Positions 27,795 to 38,809 of a stretch of 64,000 nt of DNA are shown here, one piece after another; the first letter of the stretch is position 1, and the number at the start of each line of letters is the position of its first letter. The stretch spans positions 124,001 to 188,000 of the forward strand of contig NZ_SSMQ01000014.1 in NCBI RefSeq assembly GCF_005144585.1, in the 5' to 3' direction. The notes under the pieces are model-generated. The model was given only the letters and a program-made list of their open reading frames with translations. It searched no databases and was not told the DNA's origin. The translations under genes were made by a program, and so were the position numbers. The DNA is from Polyangium fumosum (GTDB lineage Bacteria > Myxococcota_A > Polyangia > Polyangiales > Polyangiaceae).

Positions 27795-28798
27795 ACCATC
27801 CCGTTCGTCCGGAAATACTCGATCGCGTGCTCGACCGAGGTCCGGAGCGGCGTGCAGGGCATGCCGAGCTCGCGCCGGGCCTTCTCGCCGTTGAAGTAGG
27901 CGTACTCCTGCATGTAGCGGACGCTCTTGTACGTCGCGAGCGGCGGCGCGTGGCTCACGTGATCGGACCAGGATTCGAGGCCGAAGGCCATCGCTCGCGC
28001 GAGGCCCGAGGGGATCGGCAGGCGCGGCGGCGTCTTCCCCGCGACCTCGGCGACGAGCTCGAGGAACGCGCGGAACGAGATGTTGTGGTTTCCCAGGATG
28101 TACCGCTCGCCGAAGCGCCCGCGGGTCTCGGCCGCGACGTGCGCCGCGGCGACGTCGTCCACGTCGACCGCGCAGAACCCGCCTTTCCCCACGCCGGGCA
28201 TCTTTCCGCGGAGGAACGAGAGGATGATCCCGCCCGTCGGCGTGGGCCCGATGTCACGCGGGCCGAAGGGGAACGCGGGGTTCACGATCACCACGGGAAA
28301 ACCGGACTCGGCGAGGCGCATGACGACCCGCTCGGCGTGGTACTTCGAGGCGATGTAGTCGTTCGCGATGTTCCAGAGGTTCCACGGCGTCGACTCGTCG
28401 GCGGGGCTCGCGTCGTCCTTCAAGCCGACGGCCGCGATCGAGGACGTGTAGATTACGCGGCGAACGCCGACGTCGCGGGCCGCGAGGAGCGAGGTCAACG
28501 TGCCCTCGATGTTGACGCGGTGGATCGGCGTCGGATCGGGCATCCACACCTTGTAGATGGCCGCGAGGTGGTAAAACGCGCCCGCGCCTTCGAGCGCGTT
28601 GCGCATCCCCTTCGCGTCGCAGACGTCGACCTCGACGCGCTCGACACGATCCGCGGGCAAACCTTCGAGGTTTTTCGGGTTGGCGCCGGGCTCGACGAGC
28701 GCGCGCACCTTGCGGCCCTCTTCGAGCAGCTTGCGCACGACGGCCGAGCCGATGAATCCCGTGGCGCCGCTCACGGCGGCGAGGTCCTGCGTGGTCAT
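27791..28798 (-). CDS. NAD-dependent epimerase/dehydratase (extended SDR; HpnA-like)
   Basis: 335 residues. The extended SDR fold shows the NAD-binding SGATGFIGSAVVRKLLEEG, GAGAFYHLAAIYKVW, the catalytic Ser region YTSSIAAVG and YxxxK in DYIASKYHAERV, then VNPAFPFGPRD. Overall closest in my judgement to the hopanoid-associated sugar epimerase (HpnA) group and dihydroflavonol reductase-like proteins. The substrate is not determined by sequence. Monocistronic minus-strand gene, divergent from the receiver-histone gene. Confidence 0.85.
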   Translation of the reverse strand: MTTQDLAAVSGATGFIGSAVVRKLLEEGRKVRALVEPGANPKNLEGLPADRVERVEVDVCDAKGMRNALEGAGAFYHLAAIYKVWMPDPTPIHRVNIEGTLTSLLAARDVGVRRVIYTSSIAAVGLKDDASPADESTPWNLWNIANDYIASKYHAERVVMRLAESGFPVVIVNPAFPFGPRDIGPTPTGGIILSFLRGKMPGVGKGGFCAVDVDDVAAAHVAAETRGRFGERYILGNHNISFRAFLELVAEVAGKTPPRLPIPSGLARAMAFGLESWSDHVSHAPPLATYKSVRYMQEYAYFNGEKARRELGMPCTPLRTSVEHAIEYFRTNGMV

Positions 28799-29049
28799 GG
28801 TGCGCCTCCATGCTCGCCCGAGTTGGCGGCCAAGGGAACGAGGTACGTCGTGGCGAAGTTCGTCCGGCGCTTCCTGATGCGTGTCCGCGTGTACGGGCAG
28901 CGCTCTACGAAGATATCGGGAATGTCCAGCCGTCCTCGTCGTTTGGGGGCAGGGACGCCTGCGCCGAGGCTCCGAGATGCTGTGGTGAAAGTGCCCGGCG
29001 CATGTAGGCCTTGACCTTCCACCCTTCCGCGTACTCTCATCCCGAAACG

Positions 29050-29817
29050 ATGTCGTCCGCCAGCACCAGCACGAAGCCCCTCACCGTCGTCGTCGCCGAG
29101 GACGAGCCCGCCATGCTGAGCCTGGTGGCTCGCCATTTGAGGACCCTCGGCTTTCAGGTCCACGATGCCGCCGACGGCGAGACCGCCTGGCGCCTCACGC
29201 AGCAGCATCATCCCGATCTCGTGATGCTCGACGTGATGATGCCGCAGATGAGCGGCTGGGAGGTCGCGAAGCTCGTCAAGGCGCCGGGCGCCGCGGGCGG
29301 AACGCTCGCGAACACGCCGGTCCTGATGCTCACGGGCATCGGCGAGAGCATGAACGCGATGACCTCGCCGCTCTTCGCCGACGGTTGGCTCGACAAGCCG
29401 TTCGAGTTCGCAAGGCTCGACGAGAAGATCAGCGAGCTGCTCGCGAAGTACGGCAAGGACATGCCGCCGCGCCGCGCGCTCGACGACGCCGAGCTCGACG
29501 AGGAGCCGATCGAGGAAGCCGCGCCCCCGCCGAAGCCCGCGCGCGCCGCGAAGAAGGCGACGAAGAAGGCCACGAAGAAGGCGGCGAAGAAGCCCGCCGC
29601 AAAGAAGGCCGGCAAGGCCGCGGCGAAGGCCACCAAGACCACGAAGAAGGTGGCCACGAAGGCTGCGGCGCCGGCGAAGAAGGCGGCCGCGAAGAAGGCC
29701 ACGAAGAAGGCGGCGGGCAAGGCGCCGGCCGCGAAGAAGGCGGCGAAGGGGAAGGCGACGGCGGGGCGGAAGTCGACGGCGAAGAAGCCGCGCGCGGCCG
29801 CGCGTCGATCGAGCTGA
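29050..29817 (+). CDS. Receiver domain fused to histone H1-like Lys/Ala tail
   Basis: 255 residues from ATG 29050; a TTG at 29011 is an alternative, and neither has a clear ribosome binding site. Residues ~10-135 form a CheY-type receiver: VVAEDEPAM, phosphoacceptor Asp in DLVMLDVMMPQMSGWEV, LMLTGIG and the lysine of GWLDKPFEF. After an acidic linker (DDAELDEEPIEE), the last ~95 residues are almost only Lys, Ala, Pro, Thr and Arg in AAKK/TKKA repeats, like eukaryotic H1 and bacterial HctB/AlgP tails. Such tails bind DNA non-specifically. This suggests a phosphorylation-switched nucleoid or chromatin-like protein; that is inference. No partner kinase is adjacent. Confidence 0.85.
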   Translation: MSSASTSTKPLTVVVAEDEPAMLSLVARHLRTLGFQVHDAADGETAWRLTQQHHPDLVMLDVMMPQMSGWEVAKLVKAPGAAGGTLANTPVLMLTGIGESMNAMTSPLFADGWLDKPFEFARLDEKISELLAKYGKDMPPRRALDDAELDEEPIEEAAPPPKPARAAKKATKKATKKAAKKPAAKKAGKAAAKATKTTKKVATKAAAPAKKAAAKKATKKAAGKAPAAKKAAKGKATAGRKSTAKKPRAAARRSS

Positions 29818-29840
29818 CGGCGCGAAGGCCTGCACGAGGA

Positions 29841-29873
29841 GGGCGCAGCGGACGGTCTTCGTCCGACGCGCCC
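29841..29873 (+). terminator. Probable terminator after the receiver-histone gene
   Basis: GGGCGC (29841-29846)/GCGCCC (29868-29873) with inner CGGACG/CGTCCG and a GTCTT loop; TTCGTCGTTT follows, so the T-run is interrupted. The rest of 29874-30104 shows no gene. Confidence 0.5.
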
Positions 29874-30104
29874 TTCGTCGTTTGTGGCTGCGTCGGGCCG
29901 TGACGTTCCTGGAGGCGGGTAGGGGGGCGCCCCGAACGCGCTCGCGCCTCGGGGGAATCCTCCCGGCGCGTGGGGCGTAAGATCGCGCTGCGCGGCGCGT
30001 TCCGAGGGTAGGAACTTACGGGCGCCCGAAACGTCAACAGCTACAATGACGCCCCTCACCTCCCGGCGATCGGTCCTCCCGGGGCGATCGGAGCGACTTC
30101 TACC

Positions 30105-32090
30105 GTGAGCGATCACCGTACCCAAGGGCTCTCTCGCATCCGCCGCGCCGCCGCGATCGTCTCGCTCCGGCTGCGCATCGCGCGGGCCGTACGTTACCTG
30201 CCGAACGCGCTCACGTTGGCGTTCGCCGTCGTCGCGGGCACCCTCGCGTGCCGCAAGTTGTTCCCCGACCACGTCTCCGAGCAGCGCGCGCGCCACATCC
30301 TGATCGGCGCCGCCGCGGCCGTCGTCGCCGTCGCGCTCGTGGGCCTCCTCCGCAAGCTCCCGCCGCGCGCCGGCACGATCGCGCTCGATCGTCATCACAA
30401 ACTCCACGACCGGCTCACGAACGCGCTCGCCTTCGATGCCCTCAAGGCGTCCGACCGCACGCCGCTCATGGAGGTCGCCATCGATGACGCGTGCGAGAAC
30501 GCGCGGGATCTGAAGCCCGGCAAGGCCGCGCCGATTCGTTTGCCCTCCGACTATTTCGCGGCGTTCTTGGTCGGCGTGGGTGCCGTCGCGCTCGCGCTCT
30601 TCGAGATCCGCACGCCCATCAAGGAGGCGCCGCCGCAGCTCCGCACGATCGACGCGGTCGCGCTCTCGGACGACGATCTGGAGCTCTTCCGCGAGGCCGC
30701 GAAGGAGCTCGCGAAGAAGGAGCAGACGCCCGAGGTGCAGGCCGCGATCGAGCGGTTCAACCAGCTCGTCGAGGACATCGCGAACAAGCGGCTCGATCGC
30801 ACGGAGGCCTTCCGCAAGATGGAGGCCATCGAGCGTGACCTCTTGAAGGGCGCCGAGGCCGATCGGAAGGCGCTCGAAGAGGCGCTCGAGCAGATGGGCA
30901 AGGACCTCGAATCGAGCGAGCTCTCGAAGCCGGTCGGCGAGTCGCTGAAGAAGAAGGACCTCGAGAAGGCGAAGAAGGACCTGAAGGAGCTCGCCGAGCG
31001 GCTGCGCGACGCGAAGAAGAAGCCGGACAAGGCCTCGCTGGAGCGGCTCAAGGACGCGCTGAAGAAGGCTGCGGAGCGGCAGAAGGACGCGCTCGCCGCG
31101 ATCAACGAGAAGCGCGCCGAGGTCCGCGAGGAGCTGCTCAAGAAGAAGCAAAAGAAGAACGAGCAGGACGGCGGCCCGCCGGACGAGCAAGAGGAGCGCC
31201 TGCTCAAGAAGAAAGAGCGCGAGCTCGAGCGGCTCGATCGCGAGGCGGAGAAGCAAGAGCGCGTCGGGCGGCAGCTCGACAAACTCGATCGCGCGCTCGC
31301 GAAGGCGGCCGAGGATCTGATGCGCGAGCTCGGCGCTTCCGCCGAGGATCTCGAACAAGCGGCCGAGGACATCAACCGCATGCAGCAGGAGGAGATGTCC
31401 GAGAAGGAGAAGGAAGAGCTCCGGCAGCGGCTCGAAGAGCTGCGCGAGATGCTCCGGCAGCAGGGGCAATCGGGCAAGCAGCGCATGTCCCGCATGCTCC
31501 GCTTCGGCAAACGCGCGCGTGGCGGTCAGGGGCAAGGTCAGCCGCAGCAGGGCCAGGGCCAGCAGGGTCAGGGCCAAGACGGGCAAGAGGGCCAAGAGGG
31601 CCAAGAGGGCGAGGGCCAGAACGGCCAGAACGGCGGCCAGCAGAGCGGTGGTCAGGGCAAACAGTGGGTGATCGGCCCCGGCGGCAAGCGGATGCTCGTC
31701 CTGTCGCAAGGCGGCGGCGGCCAGGGGCAGGGACAAGGCCAGGGCGAGGGGCAAGGCCAGGGCGAGGGCCAGGGGCAGGGCGGCCAGGGCACGGAGCCGG
31801 GCGGCAAGGGCGTCGGCTCGGGGCACGACGGCGACATCGCCGGCAAGCGCACCGATCCCAAGATGGGGACGCAGGACGTGCAGGCCCAGGGCCTCGACAG
31901 CGGCGGCGGCCCGTCGAACAGCGAGGTGATCCTCGCGGCGGCCGAGAAGGGCTTCCGGGGCGGCGGCTACAAGAAGGTCTTCACGCAGTACAAGACCGTC
32001 GCCGAGGAGCAAATCAACAAAGAAACGGTGCCCGACGGGTACCGTTTCTTTGTGCACCGCTATTTCCAGCTCATTCGCCCCAGGGAGTGA
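30105..32090 (+). CDS. Large membrane-anchored coiled-coil protein of a MoxR operon
   Basis: 661 residues, GTG start. Two N-terminal membrane segments (~30-90) and a third near residue 155, then ~250 residues of highly charged Lys/Glu coiled coil. A Gln/Gly-rich disordered region (GQGQGQPQQGQGQQGQG type, ~470-600) follows, and a short conserved end (GGYKKVFTQYKTVAEEQINKE...YRFFVHRYFQLIRP). Layout matches DUF4175-like proteins found before MoxR ATPases. It is 52 bp upstream of moxR and transcribed with it; probably a membrane scaffold of the MoxR-VWA machine. The terminal domain resembles those in Bat-operon partners, but this is by context only. Confidence 0.72.
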   Translation: MSDHRTQGLSRIRRAAAIVSLRLRIARAVRYLPNALTLAFAVVAGTLACRKLFPDHVSEQRARHILIGAAAAVVAVALVGLLRKLPPRAGTIALDRHHKLHDRLTNALAFDALKASDRTPLMEVAIDDACENARDLKPGKAAPIRLPSDYFAAFLVGVGAVALALFEIRTPIKEAPPQLRTIDAVALSDDDLELFREAAKELAKKEQTPEVQAAIERFNQLVEDIANKRLDRTEAFRKMEAIERDLLKGAEADRKALEEALEQMGKDLESSELSKPVGESLKKKDLEKAKKDLKELAERLRDAKKKPDKASLERLKDALKKAAERQKDALAAINEKRAEVREELLKKKQKKNEQDGGPPDEQEERLLKKKERELERLDREAEKQERVGRQLDKLDRALAKAAEDLMRELGASAEDLEQAAEDINRMQQEEMSEKEKEELRQRLEELREMLRQQGQSGKQRMSRMLRFGKRARGGQGQGQPQQGQGQQGQGQDGQEGQEGQEGEGQNGQNGGQQSGGQGKQWVIGPGGKRMLVLSQGGGGQGQGQGQGEGQGQGEGQGQGGQGTEPGGKGVGSGHDGDIAGKRTDPKMGTQDVQAQGLDSGGGPSNSEVILAAAEKGFRGGGYKKVFTQYKTVAEEQINKETVPDGYRFFVHRYFQLIRPRE

Positions 32091-32142
32091 GCGGCGCGCG
32101 CGGGCACGATTGGTTTTTCCAAGTAGAACGATAGGGGAAGAG

Positions 32143-33147
<1,005 letters not shown>

Positions 33148-33161
33148 GGACCGTCCTCGCC

Positions 33162-34109
33162 ATGGGTGTGCTCGAGTTCCTGGGGCTCCGGCCCGACAAG
33201 CCGTCCTTGCGCCGCGGCGGCGCGGCGGGCGAAGACGACCTCTTCGACGACGAGTTCCAGCGCAAGCTCGAGTACCTCGCGATGGTGAGCCGCCGCGTGT
33301 TCTCGGGCGCGATGCGCGCCGAGCGCCGGACGAAGAAGACGGGCTCGGGCATCGAGTTCGCCGATCACCGCGACTACGCGCCCGGCGACGACATCCGTTA
33401 CCTCGACTGGAGCGCCTACCAGAAGTTCGATCGGCTCCTCATCCGCCTCTACGAGGAGGAAGAGGATCTTGCGATCTACTTCATCCTCGACACGTCCTCG
33501 TCGATGGGCTTCGGCGAGGGAGAGAAGCTCCGGCAGGCGAAGCGCCTCTGCGCGGCGCTCGCGTACGTGGGCCTGGCGAACCTCGATCGGATCGCGATCG
33601 TCGCCGCCACCGACGAGGTCAGCGGGCGGATGCCGACGACGCGCGGCAAGGCGCGCATCTTCCGCATCTTCCGCTTCCTCAACGGCGTGAAGGCCGAGGG
33701 CCCGACGGACCTCGGCGCGGCGATGAAGACGTTCGTCGCGCAGCACAAGCGCCGCGGCCTCGCCGTGTTGCTCACCGACCTCTACGATCCGGAGGGCTTC
33801 GAGCGCGGGATCAATGCGCTGCGCTTCAACCGCTTCGAGCCCTACGTGATCCACCTCGTCGATCGGAACGACGCGCGGCCCGACATCAAGGGCGACGTGC
33901 GCGTCTACGACTGCGAGACGGGCCAGGAGCGCGAGGTCACGGTCACGGCCAAGGTGCTCGAAAAATATCAGCAGGCGTACGAAGGCTACCTGGACGAGGT
34001 GCAGCGGTTCTGCACGACGCGCCAGGTGAGTTACTTCCGCGCCGACGTCGACGTGTCCTTCGACGAGCTCATCCTCCGCGTCTTCCGCCGCGGCGGCTTC
34101 CTCCGGTAG
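33162..34109 (+). CDS. DUF58 domain protein
   Basis: 315 residues from ATG 33162, 14 bp after moxR. DUF58 signature: SGIEFADHRDYAPGDDIRYLDWSAYQKFDRLLIRLYEEEEDLAIYFILDTSSSMGFG, which leads into a VWA-like fold (DTSSSM replaces the MIDAS DxSxS). Then VLLTDLYDPEGFERGINALRFNRFEPYVIHLV. DUF58 proteins accompany MoxR and are thought to be MoxR clients. Soluble; no signal peptide. Confidence 0.93.
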   Translation: MGVLEFLGLRPDKPSLRRGGAAGEDDLFDDEFQRKLEYLAMVSRRVFSGAMRAERRTKKTGSGIEFADHRDYAPGDDIRYLDWSAYQKFDRLLIRLYEEEEDLAIYFILDTSSSMGFGEGEKLRQAKRLCAALAYVGLANLDRIAIVAATDEVSGRMPTTRGKARIFRIFRFLNGVKAEGPTDLGAAMKTFVAQHKRRGLAVLLTDLYDPEGFERGINALRFNRFEPYVIHLVDRNDARPDIKGDVRVYDCETGQEREVTVTAKVLEKYQQAYEGYLDEVQRFCTTRQVSYFRADVDVSFDELILRVFRRGGFLR

Positions 34110-34112
34110 GCC

Positions 34113-36008
34113 ATGCATTTCGTCGGCGTCCCGCTCGCGACCCTGCTTCAGATCGGCGCCCTCGCCGGCAGCGTGGTCGTCGTCTTCTACATCCTGAAGC
34201 TGCGTCGGCGCCCCGTCGCCGTCCCCTTCGAGAAGCTCTGGGAGCGCATCCTGCGCGACAAGGAGGCGACGAGCCTCTTCTCGCAGTTGAAGCGCTTCCT
34301 CTCGCTCCTCCTGCAGCTCGCGCTCCTCGCGCTGCTCTTGCTCGCGCTCGGCGATCCGCGGCCCGCGGCGAACATCCTCGAAGGTCGCAACATCATCGTG
34401 CTCGTCGACGCGAGCGCGAGCATGAAGGCCACGGACGTCTCGCCGTCGCGCATCGAGGCCGCGAAGGACGAGGTCAAGCGCATGGTCCGCGGCCTCTCGG
34501 GCAGCGATCGCATGCTCATCGCGCAGATGGACGCGGCCGTGACGCCGCTCTCCACGATGACGAGCGAGATCCCCGACCTCGAAGCGGCCGTCGCGTCGAT
34601 CAAGGCGACCGACGCGAGCGCCGACTTCGCGCGTGGCCTGCGCTTCGGGGCCGACACGCTGCGTGGCCTCTCGTCGCCGGAGATCATCGTCGTGTCGGAC
34701 GGCGCGCTCGGCCCCGCGGTCGACGCAGCCGGACCCGTGGAGCTCGGCGATGTGCGGATCTCGTATCTACCCATCGGATCCCGCGCGACGAACGTGGCGA
34801 TCACGGGCTTCTCCGTGCGGCGGTACCCGCTCGACAAGAGCCGCTACGAGGTGATGCTCGAGGTCACGAACACGAACGACGAGCCGGTCGACGTCGAGCT
34901 CTCGCTCTTCGGCGACGGGCAGCTCACGGACCTCTCGCAGATCCGGCTCGGGCCCAAGGAGCGGCTGCCGCGCTTCTATCCGAACCTCTCGGGCGCGTCG
35001 AAGACGCTCGAAGCGAAGATCGCGTACGCGAACGGCAGCCGCGACGATCTGCCCGCCGACGATCACGCCTTCGCGCTCCTGCCCGAGCGCAGGCGGTCCC
35101 GCGTGCAGGTCGTGACCTCGGGCAACATGTTCCTCGAAGCCGCGCTCCTGCTCGACGAGTACCTCGAGGTCACGACGATTGATCCCTCGCGGTACCCGGC
35201 CAAGGGCAACTTCGACGTGACCATCTTCGACGGCGTGACGCCGAACGTCTCGGCGGGCAGCGGCAGCCTGCTCTACCTGAACCCCTCGGGCGAGAACGTG
35301 CCGTTCGAGGTGGGCAAGCCCGTCGAAGATACGGATCCGAACTATCGGCTCGGCTTCGACGAACTCGACGAGAAGCACCCGATCCTCCGCTACACGGTCC
35401 TCTCGGACGTCAACATCGGGCGCGCGCGTCCGCTGAAGGGCGAGAAGGAGGACAAGGTGATCGGCAAGAGCTACAAGGGGCCGATCCTGATCGCCGGCAC
35501 CCGCGCGGGCGTGAAGTTCGTCGCGCTCGGCTTCGACGTCCGCGAGAGCGATTTCCCGCTGCGGATCTCCTGGCCGCTCTTCCTGCTCAACACGATCAAC
35601 GAGTTCGTCGAGGAGGATGTCCAGTACATCTCCTCCTTCCGCACGGGCGCGGTCTGGCAGATTCCGGCCTCGTCCGCGGCGGAGACCGCGACGCTCGAGT
35701 TGCCCGACGGAACGAGGCGCAGCGTGCCCGTGAAGGACGGCCGCGCGATCTTCCTCGGCCAGCAAGCGGGCTTCTACAAGCTGTCCATGGGGCAGGACGA
35801 GACCACGACGTTCGCGGCGAACCTCGTCGATCCGGCCGAGAGCGTGATCAAGCCGGCGACGGAGCTCGTCGTCGGGGGGCGCGCCGCGGGGCCCGTCGGG
35901 GAGTTCAAGGTCGGCGTGCGGCGCGAGATCTGGATCTACTTGCTCGCCGCGGTGCTCCTCGTCACCGCGATCGAGTGGCTCACGTTCCATCGGAGGGTGA
36001 CGGTGTGA
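34113..36008 (+). CDS. BatA-like VWA membrane protein
   Basis: 631 residues, start 3 bp after the DUF58 stop. N-terminal aerotolerance-regulator type (BatA) segment: two membrane helices (IGALAGSVVVVFYILKLRRRPVAVPFEKLWE and LSLLLQLALLALLLLALGDPRP). Then a VWA domain with the MIDAS DASASMKATD and IIVVSDGALG, an Ig-like/beta region, and a C-terminal membrane helix (IYLLAAVLLVTAIEWLTF). It probably sits in the inner membrane with the VWA domain as MoxR client. The stop overlaps the next start (GTGA). Confidence 0.9.
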   Translation: MHFVGVPLATLLQIGALAGSVVVVFYILKLRRRPVAVPFEKLWERILRDKEATSLFSQLKRFLSLLLQLALLALLLLALGDPRPAANILEGRNIIVLVDASASMKATDVSPSRIEAAKDEVKRMVRGLSGSDRMLIAQMDAAVTPLSTMTSEIPDLEAAVASIKATDASADFARGLRFGADTLRGLSSPEIIVVSDGALGPAVDAAGPVELGDVRISYLPIGSRATNVAITGFSVRRYPLDKSRYEVMLEVTNTNDEPVDVELSLFGDGQLTDLSQIRLGPKERLPRFYPNLSGASKTLEAKIAYANGSRDDLPADDHAFALLPERRRSRVQVVTSGNMFLEAALLLDEYLEVTTIDPSRYPAKGNFDVTIFDGVTPNVSAGSGSLLYLNPSGENVPFEVGKPVEDTDPNYRLGFDELDEKHPILRYTVLSDVNIGRARPLKGEKEDKVIGKSYKGPILIAGTRAGVKFVALGFDVRESDFPLRISWPLFLLNTINEFVEEDVQYISSFRTGAVWQIPASSAAETATLELPDGTRRSVPVKDGRAIFLGQQAGFYKLSMGQDETTTFAANLVDPAESVIKPATELVVGGRAAGPVGEFKVGVRREIWIYLLAAVLLVTAIEWLTFHRRVTV

Positions 36009-38809
36009 ACAAGCGCCTTCGGGTCATCGCTTGGGTCTCGACCTGCCTCGCGCTCGCAGGGCTCCTCTTTTGGGCCTATCGGCGCTTCGTCCTCTTGCAC
36101 CCCGATCCCACGCTGACGTGGGTGCGCCATGGGATCACCTACGAGCTGCTCAACCCGAAGATGCTCGGGGCGGTCCTGCTCGCGCCGTGGTTCGTCGCCG
36201 TCCTCTCGCAGTCGCTCGCCGATCTGCCGTGGCCGCAGCGCGTGCTTTCGGTGCTGCTGCGCATCTCGTTCGTCGCGCTCCTCGCGCTCGGCCTCTCGCG
36301 CCTCGCGCGCACGGCCACGACCGAGAAGGTCTGCACGGTCTACCTCGTCGACGTCTCGGACTCCGTCACGGACGAGGCGCTCGACGATGCGCGCGCGGCC
36401 GTGCAGCGGGCCTGGGCCGAGAAGCCGAAGGACGGCATCGTCAAGCTCGTCACGTTCGCCAAGCGGCCACGCGTCGTGGAGGCGCCGGAGGCCGAGGGCG
36501 AGGAGAACACGAAGCCTCCGCCGATCACGCGGCACGAGAGCGCCGACAAGGCGCAGTCGGAGTCGCTCGGCGCGGGCTCGAACCTGCAGGCCGCGCTCCA
36601 GCTCGCGTACGGCCTTTATCCGCAGGGCTACTTGAAGCGCGCCGTGCTCCTCACGGACGGCGTGCAGACCGAGGGGGATCTCCTCGCCGAGTCGAACCGC
36701 GCCAAGGAGTTCGGGATCAAGCTCTTCACGATCCCGTACCGCAGGCCTGCGCCGCCCGAGGTGGCCGTGCGCGAGCTCAAGATGCCGGAGCGCGTGAAGG
36801 TCGGCGAGACGTTCGCGATCCACGCCGACATCTACGCGACGCGGGCGACGAAGGCACGCGCGCGGCTCTACCAGGGCGAGGCGCTGAATGGGCTCGAAGG
36901 CATCAAGGAGCTCGATCTCAAGGCCGGCCCGAACGACGTCATCTTCAAGAGCGTCGTGCGTATCGCGGGCCAGGTGACGTACGCGTTCGAGGTCGACGAG
37001 ATCCCGGCCGACAAGTTCAAGGAGAACAACAAGTTCTCCACGACGATCGACGTCCCCGGGCGCCCGGCGGTGCTCTACATCGAGGGCACGCCGCAGCACG
37101 CGGGGCCGCTCTCGAGCGCGCTCACGGCGCAGCAGCTCGACGTCGACGTGCGTCCGCCCGCGGGTTTTCCGGCCTCGATCAAGGAGATCGAGCGCTTCGA
37201 CTTCGTGATCCTGAGCGATACGCCGAAGGACGCCGTGTCGCTCCAGGCGCAGGAGCTCATCGAGACGTACGTCCGTGATCTCGGCGGCGGCTTCCTCTTC
37301 GCGGGCGGCGAGGCGGGCTACGGGCTCGGCGGCTGGTATCACTCGACGATCGAGCGGATCTTGCCCGTCCGTATGGACAACGAGCGCAAGAAGGAGATGC
37401 CGAGCGTCGCGATGGTCCTCGTCATCGACCGCTCGGGCTCGATGACCGGCCTGCCGCTGGAGATGGCGAAGGCCGCGGCGAAGGCCACGTCGGGCGTGCT
37501 CTCGTCCGACGATCTGATCGAGGTGATCGCCTTCGACTCAGCGCCGACGCGGTACGTGAAGATGCAGCCGGCGAGGAACCGCTCGCGCATCCAGGGCGAC
37601 ATCGCGCGCATCCAGCCGGGCGGCGGCACGGAGATCTTCCCGGCGCTCGACGCGGCCTACCAGGACCTCACGGTCACGCAGGCCCGCAAGAAGCACGTCG
37701 TCTTGTTGACGGACGGCAAGGCGTCGAACTCGGGCATCCGGGATCTCGTCTCGGCCATGATCGCCGAGTCGATCACGGTGACGACCGTCGGCCTCGGCGG
37801 CGACGTGGACGAGCAGCTCCTCAAGATGATCGCCGACGTCGGCGGCGGCCGGTATCACGCCGTCGGCGACGCGAACAACCTGCCGCGCGTCTTCACGAAG
37901 GAGACGGAGATGATCGCGCGCGCCGCCGCGGTCGAGGAGTGGTTCCCCGTCACGCAGGTCGGCGACGCGGCCTTCCTCCGCGGCATCGACGTGCGCACCG
38001 CGCCGAACCTGCACGGCTATGTCTCGACGAAGATGAAGCCGCCGCCGGCGGTGGAGCTGCTCCAGAGCGACACGCAGGAGCCCATCCTCGCGCGCTGGCG
38101 CGTGGGCCTCGGCTGGACGCTCGCGTGGACGAGCGACGTGAAGTCGCGCTGGGCGGTCGAGTGGCTCCGGTGGCCGGGCTTCGAGCGCTTCTGGGGCCAG
38201 CTCGTGCACGAGCACATGCGGCAGAAGCATCGGCGCGAGCTCGACATGAAGGCCGAGGTCGTGGGCGGGCGGCTGCGCGCCTCCGTCGACGCCTTTGGGG
38301 CCGACGAGCGCTTCGAGAACAACCTGACCTCGAAGCTCTCGATCATCGTGCCCGGCGGCGAGACGAAGGTCGTCGACTTCCGGCAGACGGCGCCTGGTCG
38401 GTACGAGGTCGACGAGCCGCTCGACAAGTACGGCTCCTTCCTGCTGCGCGCCGAGCACATGCGCGAGGCCGAGGGCGGATCGATGAAGCAGGTCGCCGTG
38501 AGCTTCGGCCACGTGTCGAACCCGTATCCGAAGGAGTACGCGAGCTTCGAGGCCGATCTCCCGACGCTCGAGAAGGCAGCCCTCGCCACGGGTGCGTCCG
38601 TCGATCCGGCCTCCGTGCAGGCGATCTTCGATCCGGCCGGCGAGAAGGTGACGTACCACGAGGAGCTGTGGACGCGCTTCGTGTACGCGGCGATCGTGGT
38701 CTTCCTCCTCGACCTCTTCGTCCGTCGTGTTCGCCTGTTCGATCGCAAGTTCCTGCCGAAGCGCGGGGCGCGCCCGTCCGGGCAAGCGGCCTCTGCGCGG
38801 GGGGCTTGA
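36005..38809 (+). CDS. Large VWA membrane protein with two VWA-like segments
   Basis: 934 residues from GTG 36005 in a GTGA overlap with the preceding gene; the longer ATG frame lies inside that gene. N-terminal membrane helices (~10-30, 55-70, 80-100) lead to a first VWA-like region (VYLVDVSDSVTDEAL). A glutamine-amidotransferase-like segment follows (AVLYIEGTPQHAGPL... FLFAGGEAGYGLGGW). Next comes a canonical VWA domain with the MIDAS DRSGSMTG and GGTEIFPAL plus LLTDGKAS, and finally a C-terminal helix (FVYAAIVVFLLDLFVRRVRLF). Last gene of the MoxR operon, which therefore encodes scaffold, ATPase, DUF58 and two VWA clients. Confidence 0.9.
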   Translation: MNKRLRVIAWVSTCLALAGLLFWAYRRFVLLHPDPTLTWVRHGITYELLNPKMLGAVLLAPWFVAVLSQSLADLPWPQRVLSVLLRISFVALLALGLSRLARTATTEKVCTVYLVDVSDSVTDEALDDARAAVQRAWAEKPKDGIVKLVTFAKRPRVVEAPEAEGEENTKPPPITRHESADKAQSESLGAGSNLQAALQLAYGLYPQGYLKRAVLLTDGVQTEGDLLAESNRAKEFGIKLFTIPYRRPAPPEVAVRELKMPERVKVGETFAIHADIYATRATKARARLYQGEALNGLEGIKELDLKAGPNDVIFKSVVRIAGQVTYAFEVDEIPADKFKENNKFSTTIDVPGRPAVLYIEGTPQHAGPLSSALTAQQLDVDVRPPAGFPASIKEIERFDFVILSDTPKDAVSLQAQELIETYVRDLGGGFLFAGGEAGYGLGGWYHSTIERILPVRMDNERKKEMPSVAMVLVIDRSGSMTGLPLEMAKAAAKATSGVLSSDDLIEVIAFDSAPTRYVKMQPARNRSRIQGDIARIQPGGGTEIFPALDAAYQDLTVTQARKKHVVLLTDGKASNSGIRDLVSAMIAESITVTTVGLGGDVDEQLLKMIADVGGGRYHAVGDANNLPRVFTKETEMIARAAAVEEWFPVTQVGDAAFLRGIDVRTAPNLHGYVSTKMKPPPAVELLQSDTQEPILARWRVGLGWTLAWTSDVKSRWAVEWLRWPGFERFWGQLVHEHMRQKHRRELDMKAEVVGGRLRASVDAFGADERFENNLTSKLSIIVPGGETKVVDFRQTAPGRYEVDEPLDKYGSFLLRAEHMREAEGGSMKQVAVSFGHVSNPYPKEYASFEADLPTLEKAALATGASVDPASVQAIFDPAGEKVTYHEELWTRFVYAAIVVFLLDLFVRRVRLFDRKFLPKRGARPSGQAASARGA

